The position numbers and the translations under genes are program-made. From the NCBI GenBank assembly GCA_964423645.1, contig CAYRFE010000027.1:1-45710 (forward strand): 45,710 nt of DNA. The letters run 5' to 3'. Below are positions 27,269-36,519 of this stretch, in pieces. Source of the DNA: CAYRFE01 sp964423645 [NCBI: uncultured bacterium] (GTDB taxonomy: Bacteria; Macinerneyibacteriota; Macinerneyibacteria; Macinerneyibacteriales). The notes below the pieces were generated by a model that saw only the letters and a program-made list of their open reading frames with translations, ran no database searches and was not told the origin of the DNA. Every line of letters begins with the position of its first letter. Position 1 is the first letter of the stretch.

Positions 27269-27687
27269 AAAAATTGTTATTATTTATTATTTCTGGTGTA
27301 ATGTTGATTTTATTGGGTTGTACATCAACATCACAGCAGGTTTTAGGGACAAATGATAGCCAAGTGAAGTTACGCAGCATTCAATCAAGATCGTTTGATA
27401 CAGCCGATAAAAACAGCATGATGAGAAATGTAATTAGCTCGTTGCAGGATTTGGAATTTGTTATTGATGCAGCAGATGAGATTTTGGGTAGTGTTTCTGC
27501 AACGAAGTTTATAAAAAACAACTCATTGCGAGTAACCGTATCGGTAAGACCAAAGGGAGATTCTCAGCTTATAGTTAGGTTAAATGCACAGTATGGAACA
27601 AAAACTGTTGAAGATCCAAAGACTTATCAAGATTTTTTTGTAGTTCTAGAGAAATCTATTTTTCTTACTGCAAACCAAATCGATTAA
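27265..27687 (+). CDS. Lipoprotein, paralogue of the upstream gene (140 aa)
   Basis: ATG 27265 overlaps the previous stop and is preceded by GAGGAG. The lipobox is LLGC (Cys ~19). The mature region repeats the upstream pattern: IQSRSFDTADKNSMMRNVIS, LQDLEFVIDAADEILGSVSA and C-terminal KSIFLTANQ. It lacks the ~35-residue insert seen in its neighbour. The two likely arose by tandem duplication and may form a heteromeric envelope complex with the BamE-like protein; this is inference. Confidence 0.8.
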   Translation: MKKLLLFIISGVMLILLGCTSTSQQVLGTNDSQVKLRSIQSRSFDTADKNSMMRNVISSLQDLEFVIDAADEILGSVSATKFIKNNSLRVTVSVRPKGDSQLIVRLNAQYGTKTVEDPKTYQDFFVVLEKSIFLTANQID

Positions 27688-27734
27688 GGATAGGTAGTTT
27701 AATTATATAAAAAGACCTTTGCTAAACTATCTTT

Positions 27735-28110
27735 TTTGAATATGTGCCCACCCCATGCGGAAAGGCGTGTCGCCTCTCCCTACGGGTACATAAATTTTGT
27801 GCTTCGCAATCACTCGATGACCGTCGGGAGGGGCTTACATTGTTATACAGTGGGGACTTCGTCCCCACACCCCTTTTTAGAATATGAAGATAATTTGGAA
27901 ATTTTGAATTTCGAAAAGGACTCGATCTGTCCTTATGATCAGAGAGTTGATCTTTAAAAAAAGGGTCAAATTCCCCGAAGCTTACTTCGATGTTACTATT
28001 ATAGTTTTGTTGTTATAAGTGGTATGTAGACGATGTAGAGACACGGCATGCCGTGTCTTTACCCCAAACACATTGATGTGTTTGGGGTGGCACAAAAAAT
28101 TGTGATTTTA
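27735..28110. repeat. Repeat block, right flank of the lipoprotein operon
   Basis: ~27801-27957 repeats ~25988-26142. The 25188-gene tail copy and the GGTCAAATTCCCCGAAGCTT element follow (to ~28010). Two adjacent perfect palindromes end the block: AGACACGGCATGCCGTGTCT (28039-28058) and CCCCAAACACAT-TG-ATGTGTTTGGGG (28062-28087). Confidence 0.85.
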
Positions 28111-28124
28111 CAAAGGTTTTACGC

Positions 28125-28163
28125 GTAAAAGAAGAAGGCAACCGAATGGATGCTTTCGTTGGA
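28125..28163 (-). terminator. Possible terminator of the DUF429 gene
   Basis: On the minus strand CCAACGAAA pairs imperfectly with TTCGGTTG, followed by CCTTCTTCTTTTACG, just past the stop at 28170. Confidence 0.4.
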
Positions 28164-28169
28164 AAAACA

Positions 28170-29135
28170 TTAGCAGTCGTTAGCGGATTCAGGACTTGTT
28201 TTAAGTTTAGAGAGATAAGTATTATATTCTTCTGGAGTCCAGCATCTGGGCGGCCAAAAATACCGTGATGTGCCGTATGGCTCAACATATCGAGCATCAA
28301 GTTCAGGTAGCGAGTGCAAATCCACCCATTCGGCGTTCATGCCCATCATAACGGCGTAGCAGGAGATTGCGGCATCTTGTTCGTGGCTACTAAGTAAAAA
28401 TTTACCAAACAATTTTTTTAATTCAATAGATTTCAAATAATTACTTTTAAATTTGGAATATAGTTTATAGTATTCATTTATTTTCATATCTGATGCAATT
28501 TCTTGGTTACAAAATTTATCAACCTCGGTATTTTTATCGTCTTCAGCGATCTCTTTTAACAAATTCAAACAAAATTTACGAAATATGTTTTTTGTTTCTA
28601 CAGAACACCCCTTCAAATCTTTTAAAATTTCAGATTCATTATCTAATTTATCAATTGATTGGTTGTTATCGAAGGAGTTTTGCCATAGTGCATGAAATAA
28701 TACTGTAGGGTGTACTTCGCTGATAATAACTCCAGGGTTAATTTCATAAAGTGTATTTTTGAGAACCATTCCATTAATTGACATTGATCCTTGTGCCGAG
28801 TTTGGTGAAAGAATATTATCATATGATTTATTATATCGGAATTTTAAATATTTATCTGCAGGTCGCCAGCCCCCTTTCCCTGTATCCCATTTTGTAAAAG
28901 TATCTAAACCTGCTCCAATCAATTTATCATCCAAGGAAATCTTATTTTTAATCCAAGCTATTACATTCTCAACAAAATCTATCGTATCGGTTTCGATAAT
29001 CGACGCTTCTATTAAGCGAACAAGTTGATTTTCTTTTCGCTTGACTAGGTGAATCTCGGAATAATTTGCCTTTAATAATGCAACTCCGTGTGCATTATCC
29101 CCACCCGGATCGTACCCCAAAATATACAGTGCCAT
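28170..29135 (-). CDS. DUF429-family predicted RNase H-fold nuclease
   Basis: The protein has 321 residues. ATG 29135 is preceded on the minus strand by AGAGGGGG. It opens with the ribonuclease-H-like first strand GYDPGGDNAHGVALL (acidic residue D9). It continues with IGAGLDTFTKWDTGKGGWRPAD, a VIISEVHPTVLFHAL segment, and a late acidic pair in SSHEQDAAISCYAVMMG. This order fits the DUF429 family of predicted RNase H-fold nucleases, whose substrate is unknown. A ~90-residue Lys/Asn-rich insert in the middle is AT-rich. It is divergent from addA and stands alone. Confidence 0.75.
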   Translation of the reverse strand: MALYILGYDPGGDNAHGVALLKANYSEIHLVKRKENQLVRLIEASIIETDTIDFVENVIAWIKNKISLDDKLIGAGLDTFTKWDTGKGGWRPADKYLKFRYNKSYDNILSPNSAQGSMSINGMVLKNTLYEINPGVIISEVHPTVLFHALWQNSFDNNQSIDKLDNESEILKDLKGCSVETKNIFRKFCLNLLKEIAEDDKNTEVDKFCNQEIASDMKINEYYKLYSKFKSNYLKSIELKKLFGKFLLSSHEQDAAISCYAVMMGMNAEWVDLHSLPELDARYVEPYGTSRYFWPPRCWTPEEYNTYLSKLKTSPESANDC

Positions 29136-29294
29136 GAATATACCCCCTCTGCCGATGCCTTGTTTTTTCCCCTGCCGTATGCTACAATAATTTATTCATG
29201 AAGTAATACTACAGGTGCATAATTGATATTGCAAGGAAATTATCGAGCAAAACCGCAGTGCATAATAATAGTTTAGTAAAAACAAAAATAATGC
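29136..29294. other. Divergent spacer between DUF429 gene and addA promoter
   Basis: No gene is visible. It presumably holds the minus-strand promoter for the DUF429 gene, but no convincing boxes were found. Confidence 0.4.
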
Positions 29295-29323
29295 TTGACA
29301 AAACCGTTCTTTTGTGATAGGGT
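29295..29323 (+). promoter_or_regulatory. addAB promoter with long structured leader
   Basis: TTGACA (29295-29300), 17-base spacer and TAGGGT (29318-29323) preceded by TGTGA. It aligns with the ncRNA promoter at 24806, sharing TTGACAAAAC, TGTGATA and a GTCAG near the predicted start. The leader to addA is ~200 bases with a hairpin around GGGTAGTATG/CATACCGTTACCC (~29372-29400). A 67-codon frame at 29314-29517 is not convincing. Confidence 0.55.
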
Positions 29324-29536
29324 GTTGTAGTCAGTGGCACAGACAGTGTGCGGCACGTAGCAGGTACGCGAGGGTAGTATGGAACATACCGTTACCCGCA
29401 TGTATTCGGGATTTCGATACACCGTTTGTGAACAGTTTTATGCAGATTCCGCATGAAAATATCGTTCATCGGTGTCGAAGCCTCTTGCACATCGTAAGTA
29501 AGTGTCCTTTGTCATAACGAGCGAAAGGAGCAGGCA

Positions 29537-32500
29537 ATGTCGTTTGTTCTCTACAATGCTTCCGCGGGTTCGGGTAAAACATACACGCTTGTCAGGGATT
29601 ATCTGAAGATCGCATTACAAGATCCGCAACACTACACATCAATACTCGCCGTTACATTTACCAATAAGGCCGCAGGCGAGATGAAGGAGCGTATCATCGC
29701 AACGCTCGGTATCCTTTCAAATCCGCCTGTTCCCGATAAACACACGTCAATGCAAGCTGAATTGTGCGCAGCTCTCAAGGTAAGCGAAGCCGTATTGAAA
29801 GAAAGAGCGCAAAACGTACTCACGGCGATCCTCCATGGCTACTCCGACTTTGCCGTGTCTACGATTGACAGTTTTGTCATGAAGATCATTCGCACGTTCT
29901 CGCGAGAGCTTGGACTGCCTTTGCAATTTGAGGTAGACATGATGCCGCGCGCACTTCTTGCAAAAACAATAGATATGCTTCTTTCGCGGGCCGGTACTGC
30001 CGGTGCCGAAGATATCACCAACGTCATCACTACGTTCATTGAACAGCAGCTTGAAGATGAAGCAGGATGGGATATCACCCCGTTGGTGCAGAAAACGGGC
30101 ATGAGCCTTTTTGATGATGATGCACATGCGCGAAGCAGTACGTTTACGGTCGATGATATCGCACGACTCTGGGGAGTCGTGAATCAATTTCGCGGTGACA
30201 TGAAAAAGAAGGGCGAGAGATTTACAGCACTATATACAGCCAAAGGGTTATCCGTAACTGATTTTTCGTTCGGGGCAACCGGTGTTGCGGGATATTTTCT
30301 TAAGATACAAGGTGCACATGACGCAATGGAAACGAACGATATAATGAAGCTAAAACCCGGTGTAAGGGTCGAACCTGAATCGGGAAAAAGCGTTTCCTGG
30401 TACACGAAAGGCAGTACCGAGAAAGAACGGATCGATCCTATTATTGCAGAACTTGACGCGGTGAGATGTGATACGATCAACTACTTTTCTACGCATGTAC
30501 AGTGTGCGTTAGGTGCGGAAGCGTTGCTGAAACATATCTATGGCGTTATGTTGTTGAATTACCTCGCAAGCGAGATAGAGCAATTTAAGCGACAAAATCA
30601 GGTCATCCCCATTTCGGATTTCGGACGATTGGTCAATGCGATCGTAAAAGATAACCCGGTGCCGTTTATATATTTGAGGATCGGTGAAAAATATTCTCAT
30701 ATATTCATCGACGAGTTTCAGGACACATCAAAACGGCAGTGGGAAAACTTCCTGCCGCTGGTAGGTGAGTGTATCTCTAAAACAGGTTCGGGACTTGCCG
30801 TAGGTGACGGAAAACAGGCGATCTATCGATTCCGCGGCGGTGATGTTTCGCTTATTCGACAGAATGCCGTTTGCGATATACACGCAGTCTCGGGGCAAGA
30901 TGCCGATTGTAAGAATCTTGGGAGTAATTTCCGTTCTTCCCCTGTGATCGTTGATTTCAACAATACATTTTTTAATGCCGCATTCAAAAAGCTTCCGTTA
31001 GCACACCAAGAAATGACGGATATCTACAGTTCGCTGACACAACTAGCCTCGCAACACGAAGACGGTTATGTGCAGATCGATGCATGGAATACCGATGATG
31101 TCACAGGACCGGCGATCACGGCGCATATCACGAAATTGTTGTCACAGAATTTTGCGTATGGAGATATCGCCGTATTGGTGCGCAACAATAAAACAGGCGC
31201 CGCGATCACGGAATATTTGTTTACCGAAAACATTCCTGTTGTGTCGCCTGAGTTTTTGCTTTTGGCGCGTGAGCCGTCTGTTCTCTTTGTCATCAACGCA
31301 CTGCGGTATGCATCCGATGCGAAAAACACTGCGGCCTTCATGCAAATGATGCATTTCTATCTGCCGAAGGTCACAAAAGATTCAGATATGATCTTTACCG
31401 ATATTGTGAAAAATGCGTCTGTCGGCAACTACGTCTCACCTGAGGCTTTTCAAGAAACATTGCCCGAAATCTATAAAAAATGTACCGAATTACACTACAT
31501 AAAAAATATGCCGGTGTATGAAGCTGCGGAGATGATCATCCGTGTATTTGCGTTGCATTCGCTTGAGAACGGCGCTTTTCAAGGGTATCTTGCCTCACTT
31601 TTGAATCACATGCTCGGTTATATTCAGGATTCTTGCGCCGATAGTGCAGGGTTTTTACGTTGGTGGGATGAGAACAAGGAAACGCTGTATATGCCGGTCA
31701 CGGAAGGAATTGATGCCGTATCGGTGTTGACGGTGCATAAGTCGAAAGGCGCTGAATATCCTGCGGTTATTCTTGCAGAATCGTGGGCGCTCGGGTTTGG
31801 CAAATTTCCACCCCAAGTGTGGGTTAAAGCCAACAAAGTGCTTTCCGGGAAAAACGATGAATCATTGATAACCTTGAGTAAAGATGTGGATAAGAGTGTA
31901 TACGCCGATGAATATAATGAAGAATTGAAAAAAAATTATCTGGACAATTTGAATCTTTTATACGTGGCATTCACAAGGGCAATGAGGGCGTTGATCGTTT
32001 TGGTGGACGAGAAAGATTCTGCAGAATTCAGCAAGACAAGTGAGATCACCAAAACATCTCATCTTATCATCGCCTGTTGCAACGAAATACCTTCCACAGC
32101 GAATAGTACCGGGAATATGAAATTTGCATACGGTAAAGAATTAAAGGTCAAACAAAAACCGAAGGAAGATAATCTTATACTACCTTCGTTTATAAGTGAA
32201 GAATGGCGATCGCGTGTCTCTATACGCAGAAGAGCGCATCAGTTGTGGTTGTTGGAAGACAGCGAAAAGGCTGAGCGTGTGAATCACGGTATTATTCTCC
32301 ATGATATTTTAAGCAGAGTGTGTACTGCCGATGATGTTGCCGATGCGATACGGTATGCCGTGTACGAAGGCACGATCGATGAAGATGAGCATGAAACGTA
32401 TTACAACAACATTACTGCGATGATCAATGCGAACGAACACATACAAGGATGGTTCTCCTCAGAAGCCGAGACGGAACGTGATATTGCCATACAGGGGCAG

Positions 32501-32719
32501 ATCATTCGGCCTGACAGAGTGGTGTTTCAAAATGACGGTGCGATCGTCATTGATTATAAGACGGGTATGTATGAAGAAAAAAAACATAAAGACTATCTGA
32601 AACAGGTGCAGGCGTATATGCAGGCATTGAAAGCAGTCGGGTATACATCGGTCAGCGGATTTATTTGGTATATAGAAGACAAACCCGCTGAGCCGTTTTC
32701 AGTTGCGGAAGGAGCATAA
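29537..32719 (+). CDS. addA: AddA/RecB-like UvrD-family helicase-nuclease
   Basis: This 1060-residue protein starts at ATG 29537 after AAAGGAG. Superfamily 1 helicase motifs are in order: Walker A ASAGSGKT (8-15), TFTNKAAGEMKER, DEFQD (392-396), GDGKQAIYRFRGGD, NFRSSPVIVDFNN, TVHKSKGAEYPAVIL and LYVAFTRAMRAL. The C-terminus is a PD-(D/E)XK nuclease: HGIILHDILSRV, GQIIRPDRVVF, VIDYKTG (D1006, K1008) and YLKQVQAYMQAL. With AddB it resects double-strand breaks to load RecA and degrades foreign linear DNA. The layout follows the shorter Bacteroidetes-type enzymes. addB starts one base after its stop. Confidence 0.92.
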   Translation: MSFVLYNASAGSGKTYTLVRDYLKIALQDPQHYTSILAVTFTNKAAGEMKERIIATLGILSNPPVPDKHTSMQAELCAALKVSEAVLKERAQNVLTAILHGYSDFAVSTIDSFVMKIIRTFSRELGLPLQFEVDMMPRALLAKTIDMLLSRAGTAGAEDITNVITTFIEQQLEDEAGWDITPLVQKTGMSLFDDDAHARSSTFTVDDIARLWGVVNQFRGDMKKKGERFTALYTAKGLSVTDFSFGATGVAGYFLKIQGAHDAMETNDIMKLKPGVRVEPESGKSVSWYTKGSTEKERIDPIIAELDAVRCDTINYFSTHVQCALGAEALLKHIYGVMLLNYLASEIEQFKRQNQVIPISDFGRLVNAIVKDNPVPFIYLRIGEKYSHIFIDEFQDTSKRQWENFLPLVGECISKTGSGLAVGDGKQAIYRFRGGDVSLIRQNAVCDIHAVSGQDADCKNLGSNFRSSPVIVDFNNTFFNAAFKKLPLAHQEMTDIYSSLTQLASQHEDGYVQIDAWNTDDVTGPAITAHITKLLSQNFAYGDIAVLVRNNKTGAAITEYLFTENIPVVSPEFLLLAREPSVLFVINALRYASDAKNTAAFMQMMHFYLPKVTKDSDMIFTDIVKNASVGNYVSPEAFQETLPEIYKKCTELHYIKNMPVYEAAEMIIRVFALHSLENGAFQGYLASLLNHMLGYIQDSCADSAGFLRWWDENKETLYMPVTEGIDAVSVLTVHKSKGAEYPAVILAESWALGFGKFPPQVWVKANKVLSGKNDESLITLSKDVDKSVYADEYNEELKKNYLDNLNLLYVAFTRAMRALIVLVDEKDSAEFSKTSEITKTSHLIIACCNEIPSTANSTGNMKFAYGKELKVKQKPKEDNLILPSFISEEWRSRVSIRRRAHQLWLLEDSEKAERVNHGIILHDILSRVCTADDVADAIRYAVYEGTIDEDEHETYYNNITAMINANEHIQGWFSSEAETERDIAIQGQIIRPDRVVFQNDGAIVIDYKTGMYEEKKHKDYLKQVQAYMQALKAVGYTSVSGFIWYIEDKPAEPFSVAEGA

Positions 32720-32720
32720 G

Positions 32721-35594
32721 ATGCCGTCATTTATAGCACAGATCGTTGATACCTTGCTTGGCGATGCAAAATGTAACGCACGCAAAACGGCGATAGTCTT
32801 TTCTACAAGGCGTGCCGGTGTATATTTTAAGGAAATGTGGGCTATGAAGACGGTCGGTGCCGACGCATCGTGGGTGCCTAAGATATTTTCGATCGAAGAC
32901 TTTGCTGCCCATCTGGCCGGGGTGCCAGTGATCGATCGGTTCGGTGCGGTGTGTGAGCTTTTTAAGGTTGTATCTGAAGATCGGCAGTTTAAAAAGTGCG
33001 GTATTCCCGATACGTTTGCGAAATTTTATGAATGGGGAAATCTTGTAGTGCGTGAATTTGACGATATCGATGCCAATCTGGCAGATTGCAGTAAACTTTT
33101 CAATGCTTTGAACGATACGATCGCGATCGAAGAATGGGGAGAGGATGATATCAATAAATTTGATGCCTCTGCCCATGCTCAGGCGTATAACGGCATACGA
33201 ACGGTACTTCCCAGGCTTTATTCTGCATTCCACGCATCACTTGCCGCGAAAAATACCTGTACGCAGGGGCACGCGTTTCGCAAAGCGGTAGAGAATCTCA
33301 GGAAGAATTCAACGACCGATACGTGGGATACAGTCATTTTTGCGGGGTTCAATGCGTTGACCAATTCCGAAAAAGAGATCATGAATCTCTACAGTGAAAA
33401 AAACGGACACTTTTTTTGGGACATGGACACGTATTTTACGGAAAACGATGCACAGGAAGCGGGGAGTTTTTTTCGCAAGTACAAAAAAGAGAAATTCAAT
33501 ACAAAGAGCGACTATTCGCATAGTGAAAGCCTTATACATGATCCGTCGCGAAAAATAGAGATCATCGGTGTAGCCGATCGCGAATCTCAGGCGAAGACTG
33601 CGGGGAATATTTTATCACGACTGATCTCCGAAGGCGAATTCGTGCCGGAACGAACGGCCATTGTGCTTGCCGATGAGAGTCTGCTTTTCCCGATGTTAAA
33701 CTCAATACCGCCTGAGATAACGAATATCAATATCACCATGGGATATCCGATACGTTTTACCCCGCTGTATACGTTATTGAATGCCTATATAACGCTGCAC
33801 GATAATATTCGCAGAATGCAAACGGGCGGCGCGTTCTATTATAAAGATATCGTTGATGTGCTCACGCATCCCTATGTGCTCACTGCGGGACGAAAAACGA
33901 TAAGTGAGCATATCGCCACGATCAAAGAACACAAGCGTATCTATGTGGGCGAGGATGATCTCAAAGGTTGTGTACAAGAAATTCCTTTGTGCCGAGCATT
34001 ATTGCGCCCCATTGAGGATTTTCAGGCTTCGGTGGAGATATTCAAGACGATCCTCACTGAATTGAGAGCAAACTTTGTGAAGAACGATAAACGTGCCAAT
34101 GCGTTGGAGTTTGAATATATTTTTGCGGTGTATACCATGCTTGCACGCGTGTCGGGCAGTATCAAAAAAGCCGGAATACGACTTGAACGGGATGATTTTT
34201 TCCTTGTATTAAAAGAAATGCTCACGCATACGACCATACCTTTCACCGGCGAGCCTGTGAAGGGACTGCAGATAATGGGCTATCTTGAGACCCGTGCGCT
34301 TGATTTTGATACCGTGATCATGGTGTCGGTCAACGAAGGGATAATCCCTGCGGGAAAATCGACAGACGGTTTTATACCCAATGATATTCAGGTAGCCAAT
34401 GGCCTGCCTACGTATCGAGATAAAGATGCCATTTCGGCATATCATTTTTATCGCCTGTTGAAACGTACCAAAAAGGCATATTATATCTATAATACCGTAA
34501 GCGAAGGCTTGGGAAAAGGCGAAAGAAGCCGTTTTATCGAACAGTTATTATATGAATATGCGCCTAAATATCCCGGCAGCGTTACCTCAGTTATGGCGGT
34601 GATGAAAGCCGAGCGTATTGTGCCGACCCCGATCGCGTACACACACACTTCCGAAAGCATTGCAAAGATATGCGATCGTAAGTTTTCTCCGAGCGCTGTA
34701 AATACCTTTCTGACCTGCACTTTGAAGTTTTATTTTCAATATGTACTCGGTATCAGGGAATATGATGAAATGAAAGAAAACCCCGATGCGTCTGTGCGCG
34801 GCAATATTTTTCATCATGCGATAAATGTATTGTATTCTCCCTATAAAAGCAAGACACAAGCGTTGCAATCTGACGATTTTAAACAAATGAGAGGGCGCAT
34901 TTCGCATGCTGTTGATGAGGCGTACACAAAAGAACTCGGCGAAACGGTCGTCTTAACGACAGGGATAAACTACATTAATAAAATTGTCATCGAAAAACAG
35001 CTCAAACGTCTTCTTGATGCCGATGAGAAATTCGCATGTGAGAATGGGCGGCAGGTCTTTGTTATCGGATTAGAAGAGGCACTGGAACGAGAAATTGAAA
35101 TTGGCGACGGGAAGAAAATGAAATTGCAGGGTAAGCTTGATCGCTATGATCGGGTAAAGGATAGTTCGGGAGAGTGGAATCGTGTCATTGATTACAAAAC
35201 AGGAGTGGTCAAGTCGTTGTCGATCGACGCGATCTCTGCTATTATAACATCTTCATCGCTCGACACTGATGCAGTAACCGACGGTAAAGATTTCAAGTAT
35301 GGTTTTGCGGTGCAGTTGTTGTGGTATTGGTTTCTATTGCATGAAAGCGGAATGAAAACGAAATCAGGTATCGCCAAGGTCCAAGCGGCATCTACAGGGG
35401 TTGCCTATTTGAAAATGGAAAAAACCGAGCTGGAATTGACGGATAATCATGTAGCAGATTTTGAAGAATTGTTGAAAATTATATTCTCGCGCATGACCGA
35501 TCCTCAAATGATCTTTGAACAGACATCGTGTGAGAAGAATTGTAATTATTGTTCATGCCTGGATATTTGCACGAGAAAGGAAAGCTCGTGGTGA
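32721..35594 (+). CDS. addB: AddB-like nuclease subunit with Fe-S cluster
   Basis: The protein has 957 residues. ATG 32721 is one base after the addA stop, with GAAGGAG inside addA. The N-terminus is an inactivated helicase-like domain (KTAIVFSTRRAGVYFKE), typical of Bacteroidetes-type AddB. Nuclease residues are GNIFHHAINVLY, GKLDRYDRV and VIDYKTG. Iron-sulphur ligands are C666 (NTFLTCTLKFYFQY) and the C-terminal cluster C937, C941, C944 (also C946, C950). It cuts the second strand in the AddAB complex; context and the Fe-S signature make the identification firm. Confidence 0.88.
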   Translation: MPSFIAQIVDTLLGDAKCNARKTAIVFSTRRAGVYFKEMWAMKTVGADASWVPKIFSIEDFAAHLAGVPVIDRFGAVCELFKVVSEDRQFKKCGIPDTFAKFYEWGNLVVREFDDIDANLADCSKLFNALNDTIAIEEWGEDDINKFDASAHAQAYNGIRTVLPRLYSAFHASLAAKNTCTQGHAFRKAVENLRKNSTTDTWDTVIFAGFNALTNSEKEIMNLYSEKNGHFFWDMDTYFTENDAQEAGSFFRKYKKEKFNTKSDYSHSESLIHDPSRKIEIIGVADRESQAKTAGNILSRLISEGEFVPERTAIVLADESLLFPMLNSIPPEITNINITMGYPIRFTPLYTLLNAYITLHDNIRRMQTGGAFYYKDIVDVLTHPYVLTAGRKTISEHIATIKEHKRIYVGEDDLKGCVQEIPLCRALLRPIEDFQASVEIFKTILTELRANFVKNDKRANALEFEYIFAVYTMLARVSGSIKKAGIRLERDDFFLVLKEMLTHTTIPFTGEPVKGLQIMGYLETRALDFDTVIMVSVNEGIIPAGKSTDGFIPNDIQVANGLPTYRDKDAISAYHFYRLLKRTKKAYYIYNTVSEGLGKGERSRFIEQLLYEYAPKYPGSVTSVMAVMKAERIVPTPIAYTHTSESIAKICDRKFSPSAVNTFLTCTLKFYFQYVLGIREYDEMKENPDASVRGNIFHHAINVLYSPYKSKTQALQSDDFKQMRGRISHAVDEAYTKELGETVVLTTGINYINKIVIEKQLKRLLDADEKFACENGRQVFVIGLEEALEREIEIGDGKKMKLQGKLDRYDRVKDSSGEWNRVIDYKTGVVKSLSIDAISAIITSSSLDTDAVTDGKDFKYGFAVQLLWYWFLLHESGMKTKSGIAKVQAASTGVAYLKMEKTELELTDNHVADFEELLKIIFSRMTDPQMIFEQTSCEKNCNYCSCLDICTRKESSW

Positions 35595-35690
35595 CGAACG
35601 CGATGATACGTTTTAAGAGACCTGTGCGAAACGTAAAATTACTTTTCTTTGTTGTTTGCTAAATAGGGGCTGGGGACTGTAGGGGCAGAA
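35595..35690. other. Spacer after addB
   Basis: No gene or good terminator is visible; it leads into the tandem repeat. Confidence 0.4.
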
Positions 35691-36262
35691 GATCTTTCTG
35701 CCCGTCTCACGACGGTCATCGAGTGATTGCGAAGCAATCGTACCGAGATGCGGGAGGGGTTTGGGGTGGGCACAAAGTTAAAAATATAGTAGCTTCGCAA
35801 CGCTTTCTTGTTATTCAAAAAGTGGTGTGGGGACGAAGTCCCCACATATAAGAAGATAAGCCCCTCCCGACGGTCATCGAGTGATTGCACAAGCAATCGT
35901 ACCGAGATGCGGGAGGGGTTTGGGGTGGGCACAAAGTTAAAAATATAGTAGCTTCGCAACGCTTTCTTGTTATTCAAAAAGTGGTGTGGGGACGAAGTCC
36001 CCACATATAAGAAGATAAGCCCCTCCCGACGGTCATCGAGTGATTGCACAAGCAATCGTACCGAGATGCGGGAGGGGTTTGGGGTGGGCACAAAGTTAAA
36101 AATATAGTAGCTTCGCAACGCTTTCTTGTTATTCAAAAAGTGGTGTGGGGACGAAGTCCCCACATATAAGAAGATAAGCCCCTCCCGACGGTCATCGAGT
36201 GATTGCACAAGCAATCGTACCGAGATGCGGGAGGGGTTTGGGGTGGGCACAAAGTTAAAAAG
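35690..36262. repeat. Four-copy tandem array of a 159-bp repeat
   Basis: GACGGTCATCGAGTGATTGC starts at 35711, 35869, 36028 and 36187, giving periods of 158, 159 and 159. The interior units look identical. Each unit has the hairpin CCCCTCCCG...CGGGAGGGG with inner stem GATTGC/GCAATC, a GGTTTGGGGTGGGCACAAAG block, TAGCTTCGCAACGC, and the palindrome TGTGGGGACGAAGTCCCCACA split by GAA. Single copies occur at 25948, 27750 and 45395. As 159 is a multiple of 3, a minus-strand frame (35639-36250) stays open through the array, but it is not a credible gene. Confidence 0.92.
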
Positions 36263-36519
36263 TGATAGTTTTGCAAAGATATTCTGATAGTAGTATCAAA
36301 GGGAGAAGGAGGGTTGTTTTATTATATTTCACAGTATTAATACTAAAAAAGTATTAAATAAACTAAAAATGAGTATGAACACTCGAATAACTGTCTGCGA
36401 TGATGCACGCGAACGGGTTGCTGATCCTTGCTCGGACACAATGGACATGCTGCGTTTTTTCTCGGTGCGGTATTTGACAAGTATATAGGGAGTAGTAGGT
36501 GTAACCGAAGGAGGGGTGT
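36263..36519. other. Spacer with dyad upstream of the 36520 gene
   Basis: TTAATACT-N5-AGTATTAA at 36337-36357 is a perfect 8-bp dyad, operator- or hairpin-like. TTGACA occurs at 36474-36479 but without a good -10 box. A 39-codon frame (36369-36488) lacks a ribosome site. Confidence 0.5.

Noticed and set aside
29314-29517. 67-codon frame in the addA leader
   Set aside because: It starts at a GTG within the promoter, has no ribosome site, and its Cys/Arg-rich composition is not protein-like.
35639-36250. 203-codon minus-strand frame with 53-residue repeats
   Set aside because: It is the 159-bp non-coding array read in an open frame; single copies elsewhere are broken and there is no ribosome site or promoter.
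35690-36262. CRISPR array
   Set aside because: Units are 159 bp, without short repeats separated by unique spacers, and no cas genes are present.
36369-36488. 39-codon plus-strand frame upstream of the 36520 gene
   Set aside because: It lacks a ribosome site and has an unconvincing composition.
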